The notes below the pieces were generated by a model that searched no databases, had not been told where the DNA came from, and saw only the letters and a program-made list of their open reading frames with translations. A stretch of 64,000 nucleotides of DNA from Protopterus annectens (Eukaryota; Chordata; Ceratodontiformes; Protopteridae). Each line of letters begins with the position of its first letter. The first letter of the stretch is position 1. The stretch spans positions 861,654,986-861,718,985 of the forward strand of contig NC_056731.1 in the NCBI RefSeq assembly GCF_019279795.1. The letters run 5' to 3'. Shown here in pieces: positions 34,850-46,029 of the stretch. The position numbers and the translations under genes are program-made.

Positions 34850-35390
34850 GTTAAAGTGTTAGGTGATTGGTGAATTTTCTCTGGAGTTCAAAAAAGCATA
34901 GTTTTGGACTTGGCGGAATTGCAAAATACTTTGAGCCACTGGTGGAGCTTATGAAAGTCTTACTGGAGTTGATATTGAATGATGATGTGAGAGTAACCTG
35001 ATTAGCAAATGACCATGTCATCATCATAGAGAATAAGCGGAGATGGAAGAGGTCATAAGAAAGTATGTTAATGAATATGCATCGGAGTAGGAGGACAAGA
35101 ATGGATCCTTGTGGTACACTTTTGGTAATAGGTGCAGATTCTGATTGGGAGGATCTTGTTTCAACTCTGAAATATCTGCCAGTGAGGAAGTTTTTAAATC
35201 CTGGAGTGCTGTCTGGACTGATACCAATTTCAATAGGTTTGTTTTGGAGAAGATAGTGGTCAGTGAGATCAAATGCTTTTGTCAGGTCAATGAACTGGCC
35301 ACCTGTAAAGAGGCTACTATAAGAGATTTCATCTGTTTGGGACCAAAGTGCTGTCATAGTACTTTGTCCAGGCCAAAATCCATGCTGTTT
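34850..35390 (-). pseudogene. L2-like ORF2, reverse transcriptase palm
   Basis: Minus-strand reading from 35390: [58 protein letters not shown], then SAPITKSVPQGSILVLLL. These are L2/CR1-group RT motifs (QHGFRPGx[21 protein letters not shown]). The YADD block follows in another frame near 35020 ('gaccatgtcatcatcatagagaa' complement, reading YDDDMV). The microsatellite at 35407 supplies the YIYI lead of the open frame and does not belong to the protein. Confidence 0.82.
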
Positions 35391-35398
35391 GAAGGAGA
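35387..35398. repeat. Possible target-site duplication for the CR1 insertion in L2, left copy
   Basis: GAAGGAGAGCTGG here and AAGGAGAGCAGG near 40334 share an 11-12 base core and lie at the two edges of the interrupted L2. Confidence 0.5.
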
Positions 35399-35406
35399 GC
35401 TGGATA

Positions 35407-35408
35407 TG

Positions 35409-35476
<68 letters not shown>

Positions 35477-35482
35477 AGCACT

Positions 35483-35566
<84 letters not shown>
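35407..35566. repeat. TA/CA/TA/GA compound microsatellite
   Basis: TA run, CA run, TA run and a (GA)n end, directly abutting the CR1-C 3' UTR. It could have grown from the simple-repeat tail of that CR1 copy. Confidence 0.95.
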
Positions 35567-35567
<1 letters not shown>

Positions 35568-35571
35568 TTGA

Positions 35572-37565
35572 GGTTACTAGGCTAATGGTCCTGGGGCCCT
35601 TGCAAGCCTAGCCAAAAGTGTATCCCCAAAAAAGAAACCTTAGTCAGCACCTGTCGCCCCTGTCAATGAGGGACAAAGGTGAAACCCCTGAGACAAATTT
35701 GTGGTTTTCTATCCACTCATCAAGGTTGCACTTAAAGAGGGTCAGCGAGGTACTCTGACATGTATGGGAAGTCTATTTCAAAAACGGGGCAGCCTCTGGG
35801 AGACAAACCTGTCTCTCAGCAGGTTTTGTTGATGTCACATTTTAGATTTATGCCTATCGAGCGGGTATTGCATGAGGAGTTAGACTTACAGAAATGGAGC
35901 ATCTCTAGTAGGGCGGGGTCCGATATTGCCTTGTAGGCGAGACACAGATCACCTCTGAGCAATCTGTATGATACCGAGTAGAGTGATAGTGATTTGAACC
36001 TGTCTGCATTGGACAGGTGCTGGAGACCGTGGATTCTCTTTTTGAGATATTTCTGTGGACCTTCCAGTTGGTACAAGTGTTTGGAGAGGTACATATCAAA
36101 TGGGGCATTATACTCAATTATAGGTCTAATGAGGGAGGAGTACAGAGAGGTAATAACCTCCTTTTTTCTGGTTGCAGTCCCTTTACGTATGATATAAACC
36201 AAGTAAATGGCTTTTCTGACCATGGCCTCCACATGATGGTCGAATGTGAGATTGTTGTCAACCTGAGTAGCCAGGTCTCTCACCACATGTGCTTAGGGGG
36301 TTGCCATTGATGTGGTAATCAGTAGGGGCTGTGTTTTTGCCGAATGGTATGATAATACATTTTTTTGTGTTTAACTTAAGGCCATGACTTTGGCATCTGT
36401 TATTTGTAGCTGTGAGACACTCTTGCAGTATGTTAACATCATTTGGGGAGTCAGTGACGGCAACCAACTTACAGTCATCCGCAAATTTGGTCAGCCACAG
36501 GCCTTTTGTCTTTGCCTGGACCTCTGAGAAGTAGATGTCAAACAGTAGGGGGTCCCAGGACAGATCCCTGGGGAACACCACTAGTGGCAGGTCTGCTGTC
36601 GGAGGTGGTGGTGCCTATTTTGACCTTGTGGGTCCTATCTGTGAACCAGTTGGCCACCCATCTGATGAAATGGGGATTAACATCAAGTTGTGTTAGCTTT
36701 TCAATGATGCCCGAGTGGGGGATTGTGTCAAAGGCCTTGGCCAGGTCAAGGTAAGCTGTATGTACTGACTTTCCCTCATCCAGGGCCTTGGTGACAGTCT
36801 CAAAGAAGTCAACTAGGTTCAATAGGCAAGATCTGCCCCTGACGAATCTGAATTGGGTGGGGTCAAGTGCTTGGAGATTGCCTATGTCCTTGTTTATGAG
36901 ATCCATAATAATACACTCCATGGCTTTACAGATCAGACTTGTCAAGCTAATGGGGTGATAGTTTCCCGGGTCAGTAGCGGCACCACCTTTGTGCAAGGGG
37001 ATGACAGTGGGGGTTCTCCACTCTGCTGGAATGAAGCCTGTAATTAGGCTGTGGTTGAATATGGTGCTCAATGGCAAAGCTAATTCTTGCTGGAGATGGT
37101 GCAGAATGCAGCCTGGGATACTATCATGAAACTGTGTTCTTTGCCTTGGATGAGACCTTTAACACTTGAGCTATGGAGATGTGAGGTGTTGGACAAGTAT
37201 CGGGGATGTTGACTGGGCCTTTGGGGGGTGAAGTTTGTGCTGAATCTATCAGATAGCAGGTTGACTAAGTCAGCAGGATCAGTGTAAGTCTTACCATTAA
37301 GTACTAATTTGGAACAAACTTGGGCTTTGCCATGGAGGTTCCTAACATAACTTTAAAAGAACTTGTGATTTTCCTTTGTTTCAGAGGCTAGTTTCAATTC
37401 ATAATTGGCTTTGGATGTTTTCACTAGTGATCAAATTTGCTTGTTGAGGTTAATGAGGGAGTTTTTCCAATTTGGAATTTGTTCTTTTTTACCCTTGGAC
37501 AACAGTTTTTCCTTTTGTTGTACGGTCTGTTTATAGAGGATGTCCACCAAACAGGTTTATTTTTC
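35572..37565 (-). mobile_element. CR1-type LINE, copy C (3' half)
   Basis: Minus strand: 3' UTR at 35572-35650, then C-terminus, RT and linker up to 37565. Well preserved, but with frame changes. Confidence 0.88.
35816..37560 (-). pseudogene. CR1-C ORF2, reverse transcriptase and C-terminus
   Basis: Pieces 36538-37077, 36258-36581 and 35816-36286. In order: IFNHSLITGFIPAEWRTPTV, IPLHKGGAATDPGNYHPIS, LTSLICKAMECIIMDLINKD, DPTQFRFVRGRSCLLNLVDF, TAYLDLAKAFDTIPHSGIIE, TSGVPQGSVLGP, LWLTKFADDCKLVAV (catalytic FADD), KKCIIIPFGKNTAPTDYHIN, and PIIEYNAPFDMYLSKHLYQL. This is the clearest RT palm among the minus-strand CR1 copies. The C-terminal RDRF..RLP block is past 35816 in another frame. Copy C lacks the endonuclease; a diverged upstream half (C') begins at 38293. 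Confidence 0.9.
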
Positions 37566-37670
37566 CTTAAAAAGACCAGAGAAAGAAAATAATTCTTTTT
37601 AGCATACATTGGATTAATTTTGAAGGTTAGCAGGCTAAAATGTTCAGTATGGAATAGATTGGCACACATA

Positions 37671-37727
<57 letters not shown>

Positions 37728-38292
37728 CTGATTCACCACAGAAGTAAATTGTGGGGGACAAGAATTTAGTCTGCCTACACATTAGCAAAATATACAACAT
37801 AGCATCATTAACTTTGTGAACAAATCAGGCAGCCTTCCAGTAATGTTCAGGGTTCAAAGGCTAGCTAAAATGTTAATCAAAGAGACAGACAGCAAAAATA
37901 GTCCACTCCACAGGTAGAGAGGTCAGTACAGGAATGTCATAGGTTTCAATACTTGATTCAGATCTCTACAAAATCTGCAAAGGTAATGCTGCAAGTTTAG
38001 TAGAACATAATGTCTTTCTGTAAATGAGACAAACAAATATAATAGAAATAATGAAAAAGGATTTGGCAATCTTGCATGAATAGACAAAGTACAACAGCTT
38101 AAATTCAGTGCAAAAAATGCAAATAAAAATTCTTATAATCATAAATCTGGAGAGTATATTTATCATTTTTTTATATCTGTTTTTTCAGGGAACTGCAGTG
38201 ATCAAAACTGACCAACTGCAGACATAGCCCAGGAGGGAAAAGGTCACAGTATATAATGCAACATATGTAAAACAGAATATATAGTAACTGAA
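37566..38292. other. Insert between CR1-C and CR1-C'
   Basis: Contains (CA)n at about 37677-37725 and, at 38165-38255, a segment like the L2 tail at 33885-33960 ('ctgttttttcagggaactgca', 'aactgaccaactgcagacata', 'agcccaggaggg'). The rest is unassigned AT-rich sequence. Confidence 0.55.
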
Positions 38293-38357
38293 GGACTTGT
38301 GATTTCCCTTTGTTTCGGAGGCTAGTTTCAATTCATAATTGGCTTTGGAGGTTTTAA

Positions 38358-39400
38358 TTAGTGATCTAATTTGCTTGTTGAGGCAGAGGAGGGAGTTTTT
38401 CCAATTTGGAGTTTGTTCCTTTTTACCTTTAGACAACAGTTTCTTCTTTTGTTGTAAAGCCTGTTGATAGAGGATGTCCACCAGACAGGTTTTTGTTTCC
38501 TTGAGGAGCAGGTTTTAGTTCTGTTGAGTATCGCTGAGTCCATGCTGTTGTACAGGTGCTTGTATATTGCACTGATGTACTGTTCAGCATAGTTGTCTGC
38601 ATCCTCTGAGGAGGGCGGTGGTGTGAAACTGCTGATACCCTCCCTTAGGAGGTTGTAGTCAGGTTTTGAGAAGGTTTTTAGCATGGTTACAATGGCGAGG
38701 GGTTGGGTGGGATAGAAACTTTGAATAAGACAGACCGACCGATGATCTGATCTCACCAGGGAAGAGCATACTATGGGAGTGGTGCAGCAGTTGCCCATGT
38801 TGGTGAGAACCAAGTCCAGTATGTTATCTCCTCTTGTGGGGGATGAAACCAGCTGATCTAGTGCGTTAGAACTGATGAAGTCAAGGAATCGTTGGGTGAG
38901 TGTATTAGTGCAGGAATAGTTCACCCAGTCTATGGTGAGGTAGTTGAAGTCACCAAGGATAAGGGTATTAGGGGGTACCTTGATGGAGTTAAGTAGGTCC
39001 AGGTAGGAGGAGTGGGTGTCCTGAGCCATGGAGGAGGGTCTATAGCTGGCTATAACTTGGGTGGGTGTCTTGCCAACTTTCAGTTGCACCTGGAGTAATT
39101 CCAGTGCATCATGCTGGTAAACCAGTCTGGAGGTGTGCCTGTCCTTAATGAAGATAGAGACTCCACCACCCTTAATCTTTCCATCCTCATTTTGGGGTCA
39201 GAAAGTGTGGAACGAGGTATAGCCTGGTAAGGCAGGGATGCTCTCCGCAGCCCTGAGCCAAGTTTCTGTGACTGCACAGACATTGGTATCTTCCATTGTG
39301 AGGAGAGCCTCCAGTGAGTGCATTTTCAGGTTAAGGCTCCTAGCATTGAGCAGAATGACCTTCGATTTGCTTTTTGACAGATCTTTTATGTTGGAAGATT
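38358..39400 (-). pseudogene. CR1-C' ORF2, AP endonuclease and linker
   Basis: The frame from about 39420 to 39198 gives SKSKVILLNARSLNLKMHSL, TNVCAVTETWLRAAESIPAL. The 243-codon frame 38358-39089 gives VGKTPTQVIASYRPSSMAQD, NTLILGDFNYLTIDWVNYSC, FISSNALDQLVSSPTRGDNI, LDLVLTNMGNCC, and SLVRSDHRSV. All APE catalytic blocks are present (ARSLN, ETW, GDFN, NILDLVLTN, SDHR), with one frame change between the two pieces at about 39085. The linker (KPVWWTSSINRLYN) follows. This is the best preserved endonuclease besides copy E. Confidence 0.9.
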
Positions 39401-39404
39401 TGTC

Positions 39405-40306
39405 TTTGGGACGTAGCCTAAAAAAGGTACAATGGGGGAGGCAAGAGCCTTGGCCTAGATCAGTAACCCCCAGGGCAACAGGTGGAGGCCATCTTTGGCA
39501 AAGCATCAAGGCCTGTCAACCGTGTCATCACAAGCAGACAGATACTGGATCCTCTTGGAAAGACACCAGAAACTACGCCAGTTGTTGAAGTCAATCATTT
39601 TTTGTTGGTATTGTGGTATCATTCTTGGTGAAGGTAGGATGCTGCTCAGGCTAGGGTCATACCTGCCTGGAGCACATACTCTGAGAGCTCAATCATGTCC
39701 CTCTTCATATAGTCTAAGGAGGAATGTCTCAAGTCATTCACACCAACATGGACAATGACATACTGTACCTGTTGTGAGGAGACTTAAGTGCATGCGTGAT
39801 GTGCTGGATTCTAGCACCTGATAAACAGCTGACCGTGACCTTCTCCTTGGTGAGGCTGGTGAGGGGGACATCAGTGTGTTGCACTAATGATTCGCCAGTG
39901 ACTAGTATGCTTGGTTTATTGTTATGCCTAATGGGCTGTGTTTGTGAGGCACTGGTGTGTTGACTACTGTGTGTGATTGGTGTTGTGTGTGGAATGTTTG
40001 TGTGTATGTTTTGGCAGTCTCGTTGTTTAGTTAAGTTTTGTTGACCTCTGCATAGGTGGGTGTGTGACTCTGTTATGTGGGTGGTGTGGTGTTTATACTG
40101 GCAATCTCCTCTTTGTTAAGAGTACTGATTGTTGTGTGAGTGAACATGGATTCCAGCTTACTGATGTTGATACATTTCTCGCAAGTAGAAGAATTATGTG
40201 CTAGGAGAAGGGGACTATCCATGAACATAAGGCAGTTGCTACACTGTCTCAGTATGCCCATGTCGACCAGTCTGGCAGGGGAAACTGATGGGAATTGTCC
40301 AGACAT
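39405..40306 (-). pseudogene. CR1-C' ORF1, Cys-rich plus esterase relic
   Basis: Start MSGQFPSVSPARLVDMGIL at 40306, homologous to MSKGQLPVFSPVYLMKLDIL in copy E. It keeps RQCSNCLMFMDSPLLL and STCEKCINISKLES, i.e. the C-x2-C ... C-x2-C motif. A stop follows after NTTPPT (near 40073). The esterase part is further down in other frames: complement of 39880-39720 encodes remnants of the SLVIG, VSCLSGARIQHI and YVIVHVGVNDLRH blocks. Upstream of 40306 only about 25 bases separate the ATG from L2 sequence. Confidence 0.78.
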
Positions 40307-40330
40307 AGTGTTCTGAATACTTGGCAAACT

Positions 40331-41030
40331 TAAGGAGAGCAGGGTTTGAAAAGGTCTTGTCCACAAAAACCCAAAATGTGAAATAACTGGCCTGAAGCAA
40401 ATTGAAGAATTTTGCCCAGAATTGGGAGGATGGATATTGGATGGAAGTGAGAGATATCTTTTGGGTTGGATTGCTTTGGGAGGGGTTCCAAATCTGTGGC
40501 ATGATGTTTTGTGTGTAACATAGATTATATATGTGGGTGAGAGGAAGACATAGATGCTCTCTGTAGTGATAAGCGAACCAGGGGTTTATGTTGTCAGATC
40601 CAGGAGGGATGTCAGTGGAAATATTTTCAAATATAATAGAGATTTCTTTGGAATGTATGCATTTGAAGTGCAAGAGCTGGATGAATGATTGTGTGGTGGG
40701 CAATGCATAATCTGTGGGAGGTGTGGAGTTTATTTAATGAGAGATTGCTAAATTCTTTAATGAAATCTTCTCAAGAAAGTTCTGCTGTACCACATTATAT
40801 GGTGTTTGCAGACAAGGTATCATGAAGGATGTATTCTTCCTGTAGGTAGGCTAACCTCTTTCCAAAAGTGTTTGGGGAATGTAAGAGGGTAATTTGTTTC
40901 TTTGTTTGGAGATTTATTTTTTGCTTTCTGATGGACTTCGCTCGGTAAGCAAGACAGTAAAGGAGGTGCAGTTGTCAGTTGTGGGGGTGTGTTTCCATTT
41001 TTGACATGCTTCATCCTTTAGAGTTAAAAT
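40331..41030 (-). pseudogene. L2-like ORF2, 5' part of reverse transcriptase
   Basis: Minus-strand frames 40239-40703 and 40330-40521 read IPPGSDNINPWFAYHYREHL, PLTHIYNLCYTQNIMPQIWN, then (frame change) PLPKQSNPKDISHFHPISIL and PILGKILQFASGQLFHILGF. These are RT motifs 0-2 of the L2/CR1 group (PGxDxI, PIPKK, RPISILPxLxKILE). The next expected motif, QHGFRPG, is found at 35390 across the CR1 insertion. Between 40703 and 41030 lies the degraded linker. I judge it the upstream half of the 33880-35398 element. Confidence 0.78.
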
Positions 41031-41242
41031 ATGTTTGAGCTCAGTGGATAGTTATTCAGTTTTTGTGGGTTTATAAAACCTGTGGATAAGTGGGAAGAAT
41101 TTCTCTTGTAGCCGGAGTTGAAAGATGGTTAAGCTTATAGCCTCTGTAGTAAGGTCATGTAAGGAGGGTATATGGTTCCCATTGTGGGCTGTGAGAAAGG
41201 TTCAGAGTTTATTTTCCTCACTATGCATATGCTGAGGTACAA

Positions 41243-41291
<49 letters not shown>

Positions 41292-42045
41292 AAAATGTGT
41301 GTGTGTGTGTGTATGTCTGGTTATATTTTCTATGAAATGTTCTATCTATAACGTTTTAATGGACTATGGTACAAGTAATTGTACTGTCAGTTATTCATAA
41401 AACAGACATACATGTACAATGCATGTACTCTTTGGTTTAAGATATCGTCTTCCTGAACTGAAAGTTTAATTTTTGTCTTACTGCTAGCCTTTTTCCTGAA
41501 GAGAATATACATTCTTCTATGTTAGTCTACATCATATATGTTAGTGCATTTCAGTGGACAGCCTCCATCACTTCTGTTACAGACAAGGTCATCTAAATAG
41601 TTGTGCAATAATTCAAATAGGCTTCTAACCAACTACCGGGTAAGGAGGATAATGACTTATTGGTGAATGCTTTTGATGCATCTCCCATTGTACTCCAGTA
41701 TATGTCAGCTTTCTTGCTCTTTCTGGTTATTCCTGTGTAGGTAAATATAATGGAGCTGTACCTAAATCTGTTTCCTTTCCACTTCTGTGGCCATGTACCT
41801 CTCATCATCCCTGCAAAACACACACACAAGCACACACATACAGTCATTGTATTTTATCAATGGACATTTTATTTTTCCTATCTGTGCTTCTTTTTATTGG
41901 ATATGTACTTTTACCATTCAGTGAATCATGCCAAGATTCTTGCATTCCATTGCATTCCACTTTGTGTGTCATCACTTTTAGGTACGTTTGTGACATCTGT
42001 GACCCTTAACATTGTTTATAGAGATAAATAATGTGATCTAAGTTG
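41031..42045. other. Unassigned sequence with a GT/TA microsatellite
   Basis: Microsatellite at about 41242-41318 (GT, TA, then GT). A short CA run at about 41819. No protein motif recognised, although the first 200 bases may be an L2 5' extension. Confidence 0.45.
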
Positions 42046-42222
42046 TTGTTGTGTTTTATACCATGGACTATAGAGCATCAAAACTTCACATTTGTTCCTT
42101 TGAGCAACTGTTTTTATCTAGATTACACCGCTGGGATCCTTTGCAAACTGGCTGATTTGTACGGGAATATCTTGTTCATAGGTTCATAGATTCTTAGAAG
42201 GTTACTAAACTATTGGTCCTAG
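42046..42222. repeat. Direct repeat, copy 1 (with CR1-type 3' end)
   Basis: 'tgttttataccatggactat' through 'gttcataggttcatagattc' and 'gaaggttactaaac' repeats at 42447-42622, 401 bases later. The end, read on the minus strand, is the CTATGAAC-type tail typical of CR1. A CR1 3' UTR piece ('ctagagcctttacaagcctt') follows each copy. Confidence 0.85.
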
Positions 42223-42446
42223 AGCCTTTACAAGCCTTGCCATGTTAATCCCAAGTATCCTCCTGGTAGCTGATGAAACAGTATAACCTGCAAAAGCAGT
42301 CATACCTTTGTGAATAAAGAGATTTGAAGAACTGGAGCAGTCTGCTGTTTTTGGGTTCACTTGTGTACTTCGAATTGTTTGCTTGTTTATCTTATGTGAG
42401 CCTGAAACTGGGAGAATCATGGTGGTTTGTGTTTTTTACTATTATA

Positions 42447-42622
42447 AGTTATTACTGTGTTTTATACCATGGACTATAGAGCATCAAAACTTCACCATTG
42501 TTCCTTTCAACAACTGCTTTTATCTAGATTACCCCACTGGGATCCTTTGTAAACTGGCTGACTTGTACTGGAATATCTTTGTTCATAGGTTGATAGATTC
42601 ATAGAAGTTACTAGGCTAGCGG
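42447..42622. repeat. Direct repeat, copy 2 (adjacent to CR1-D)
   Basis: Near-identical to 42046-42222. After this copy the CR1 3' UTR continues into the full CR1-D, whereas after the first copy it runs only about 60 bases before unrelated sequence. Confidence 0.85.
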
Positions 42623-42725
42623 CCCTAGAGCCTTTACAAGCCTTGTCATGTTAATCCCAAGTATCCCCATTTGTTCTTTTTTGGGTAGTTTGCAGAACAA
42701 ACTTATGAACAGAGTGGGTCTGTGA

Positions 42726-44443
42726 TCAACACAGGCTACCCCTGTCCTTGAGGGACATGGGTGCCACCCCAGGGGTGAATTTGTGGTCTCCTATACAATT
42801 ATCTAGGTTGCATTTTAATAGGATCAGTAACGAGGTCTGTTTTATGTGAATAGGGAGTCTATTCCAGAAAAGTGGCAGTCTCTGGGAGACATATCTGTTA
42901 ATGTCACAAGCTAGGTTGAGATCCCTAGAGCAAGTGACTCTTGAGCCATTTGACTTCTGTATGTGCATCCTTTCTATTAGGGCAGGGTTGGAGATTGCCC
43001 TGTTGGCCAAGCACAAGTCACCTCTCAGCAGCCTATAAGAGTAAAGTGACAGGGCTAATTTGCAATCATTAGTGAACATGGTGAGCCAAAGGCCGTCCAG
43101 TTTCACCTGGACTTCAGAGAAATAGATGCTAAACAGTTAAGGGCAGAGCACAGACCTCTGTAGTACTCCACTGGTGATGGGTCTACTGGTGGAGGTGGAA
43201 TCACCAGTTTTGATAGAGTGTGTTCTGTCAGTGAGCCAAATGGCTACCCATCTACCCATCTAGTAACACAAGGGTTAATCCCTATCTAGGAGTGTTTCTC
43301 AATGATGCCAGAGTGGGGAATTGTGTTGAAAGCCTTGGTCAGGTCGAGATAGGCTGTTGCACTGTCTTACCTTTGTCCACGGCTTTGGTGACATTCTGAA
43401 AGAAGTTTGCCAGGTTTAATAGCCATGATCTAACTTTAGCGAAGCCAAAGTGGGTTGGATCCAGCATCTGGAGGTTGCATATGTCCTTGTTAATAAGGTC
43501 CATCATTCTTTCCATGGCCTTGCACATGAGGCTGGTTAGACTTATGGGTTTGCAGTTCCCAGGGTCAGTTGATGCCCTCCCCCCTTTGTGCAGGGGCATT
43601 ACTGTTGCTGTTCTCCATTCTGCAGGAATATAGCCAGTTCTCAAGCTAAGATTAAAGAGAACACCAAATGGGACCGCTAGGTCTTGTATTAGATTGTTTA
43701 GTAAACAACCTGGGATGTTATCTGGTCCCACTGAGGCCATGTTTTGGCCTTGGCGAGCACAAAGATGACCTGTTCTCTAGAGATACTAGGCAGAGGACTG
43801 GTGTCAGGTATGCTTTGGGATATGGTAGGTGGGGATGGGGGGTAAAGTTTGAGCTGAATCTACGAGATAGCAGGTTGGCAATATCTTCCTGTGTAGTATG
43901 AATGATTCCATCCACAACCAGTTCAGCACATAGCTGAATATTCCCTGTTAGACTCCAGACATTAAAGAATGCCTTATGATTATCCTTGGTTAGGGATGTG
44001 ATTTTAGCTTCGTAATTTGCTTTAGAAGACTTTACAAGATTTCTGATTATCCTGTTTAGTCTTAGGAGGGAACTCTTCCTCTATAGAGTGATATCCCTCT
44101 TGCTTTTGGACAACAGTTTCTACCGCTTGTTATATAATCTGTTTATACTTGAAGTCCACCACTGTGGCATGTTTTTACGAGAAGACTTGGTTTTGATCCA
44201 GTCAGGTACAGCAGAGTTTATGCAGTCACTTAAATGTTTGTACAGGGCATTTGCGTACACTTCTGCATAGTGATTATTGGTGTCTGCAATTGTGGGTGGT
44301 ATGAAGCTTCTTATACCATCACTTAGAGTGCTGTAGTTAGCTTTGGTGAAGTTTTGTATCATTTTTGTTTCTGTGAGGGTGTCAGTTCCAGTAGTTACTT
44401 CAAACAAGACTGATTTGTGGTCTGACCTAAGTAGGGAGGTCAT
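42726..44443 (-). pseudogene. CR1-D ORF2, linker, reverse transcriptase and C-terminus
   Basis: Pieces 44120-44443, 43718-43915, 43339-43740 and 42726-43106: MPQWWTSSINRLYNKR, EDIANLLSRRFSSNFTPHP, GPDNIPGCLLNNLIQDLAVP, TGYIPAEWRTATVMPLHKGG, PISLTSLMCKAMERMMDLIN, FGFAKVRSWLLNLANFF, then LDGLWLTMFTNDCKLALSLY and FTPGVAPMSLKDRGS. The catalytic FADD reads FTND, so the first catalytic Asp of the pair has become Asn. Together with the deletion behind it, the RT is certainly dead. Confidence 0.87.
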
Positions 44444-45042
44444 TGCACATGGGGAAATACAGTGATTCCCCCATATTGGTGAGTATTATGTCTAGAATAT
44501 TAGTGCTCGTAGGGATACAGACTGTCTGTTCCAGAGCATTTGTGTTAAAGTCCAGGAGCCTCTGGGCAAGCGTGTTTTTACTCGTGTATGTCCCCCAGTC
44601 TGTGAATGCATAGTTGAAATCTCCCATGACTAAGGTGTTGGGCTGTATGTCGAGGGATTCCAATAAATCGAGGTTGACAGTGTGCTTATTCCAGTTCATA
44701 GTGAGGGATGTGTACCTAGCAATGATCTGGTATGGTAATTTTCCAGTAGTTCATTGGACATGGAGTAGTTCAAGAGAGTCATGCTGTTTGATCACTCTCA
44801 GTGTATCTGGCTTTAATGAAGATAGATATACCTCCACCTTTGGTTCCTTTACGTTCATTTTGAGGTCTGAACGTGTGGAAAGCATTGTTGCCTTGCAAGG
44901 CTGGGGTGCTCTCAGTGGCCTTGAACCATGTCTCGGTAACTGTGTAGACATTAGCATCCTCCAACATGAAGAGTACTTCCGCGGAGTGCAGTTTCATCTT
45001 TAAATGCCTAGCATTAAACAGCACAACCCTGAGTTGTCTCAA
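44427..45042 (-). pseudogene. CR1-D ORF2, AP endonuclease
   Basis: 45042-44779 reads LRVVLFNARHLKMKLHSAEV, ANVYTVTETWFKATESTPAL, GGGISIFIKARYTESDQ. 44699-44427 reads NTLVMGDFNYAFTDWGTYTS, RLLDFNTNALEQTVCIPTST and NILDIILTNMGES. The NAR, TETWF, GDFN and NILD motifs are kept; the SDHK block begins the next frame (TSLLRSDHKSVLFEV, 44443). Two frame changes. Confidence 0.87.
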
Positions 45043-45299
45043 TTAGATTTTGTTATGTTGGAAAATTTGTTGTTTTGACATCGCCTAAAAAAAGGCACTA
45101 TGGGGGAGGTAAGGGCCTTTGCCAGTATCCAAAAGCCTAGTGGGGGACAGGTGCAGACCATCACTAGCAAAGCAGCGAGGTCTGTCTACCATGTCCTTCC
45201 AGACTGACACACTGGATCCCCCTGGACTGACACCACAAGCTGAGCCAATTGTTGAACTTAATATTTTTTTGTTTATATTGTGGCATCATCCTGGGTGAG

Positions 45300-46007
45300 G
45301 GTAGGACACTGCTTAGGGCTAGGACATACCTGTCTGGGACACATAATCAGAGAGTTCTGTCATGTCTGTTTTCATTTAGTCCAGAGGTACATCTCAAGTC
45401 ATTCACTCCAACATAGACTACGACTGAGTCATAAAGATACTTCTTGTTGAGTGACTTGAGTGCATGTGTGATTTGTTGGATCCTGGAGCTTGATAGACAG
45501 CTGACTGTGACCTTCTCCTTGTCCAGTCTGGTGAGGAAGACATCTGTGTATCTCACTATGGAGTTGCCTATGACCAAGACATTTGATGTGTTTTGCCTTA
45601 GGGGCTTATTTTTTGAGACACAGATGTGTGTGTTAATATGTATAGTGGTTTCTTTATGCTAAGTAGTGAGTGGGGGTGGTGTGCGTTTGGGACATCACAT
45701 TTCTTTTGGTAGGCTTTTAGTGAGTACCTCTGCATATGTGAGTTTGTGCCTTAACCTTCTTTTGTGTGACAGGTGAGGTTTGCATAAGAAGTGAAGCATG
45801 TATGCTGACGACATGTTTGATGTCTAGTTTGTTTTTACGTGACAGAATTGACTCCAATTCCACAATGTATTTGCATCTCTCACTTAGCATGCTAAATTGC
45901 CTTAGGAGTAAATGGTTGTCAGTATACATGAAGGAATTGCTACATTGCTTCATGATGCCCATGTCAATCAAGCTGGCAGGAGAAATGATAGGAAACTGCC
46001 TGTGCAT
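45300..46007 (-). pseudogene. CR1-D ORF1, Cys-rich plus esterase relic
   Basis: Starts MHRQFPIISPASLIDMGIMK at 46007. The first Cys pair of the motif is damaged (KQCSNSFMYTDNHLLL: C-x2-S), while the second pair reads SERCKY. The esterase part (45347-45577) reads MVIGNSIVRYTDVFLTRLDK, VSCLSSSRIQQITHALKSLN, and DSVVVYVGVNDLRCTSGLNE. The nucleophile motif GDS is GNS: Ser is kept, Asp lost. The GxND block (GVNDLR) is kept. A frame change lies between the two halves, near 45700. Confidence 0.82.
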
Positions 46008-46029
46008 TGTGGCAGGATTTTTCTGAATG

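Larger units (their letters stand above)
33880..35398 (-). mobile_element. L2-like LINE, 3' half
   Basis: Minus-strand RT and downstream part, ending near 33880 with a tail ('ccggggtagtgcactgattaa', 'ctgaccaatttcagattcagc') that resembles a fragment at 38190-38250. Its 5' side stops at a microsatellite; the missing upstream half appears at 40331-41030. Confidence 0.72.
38293..40330 (-). mobile_element. CR1-type LINE, copy C' (5' half)
   Basis: Minus strand: ORF1 start at 40306, ORF1, APE endonuclease, and linker down to 38293. Its linker end (38293-38500) overlaps in content with the linker end of copy C (37330-37560), at an estimated 85-90% identity by eye. The pair is therefore not one element simply cut in two. 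Confidence 0.85.
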
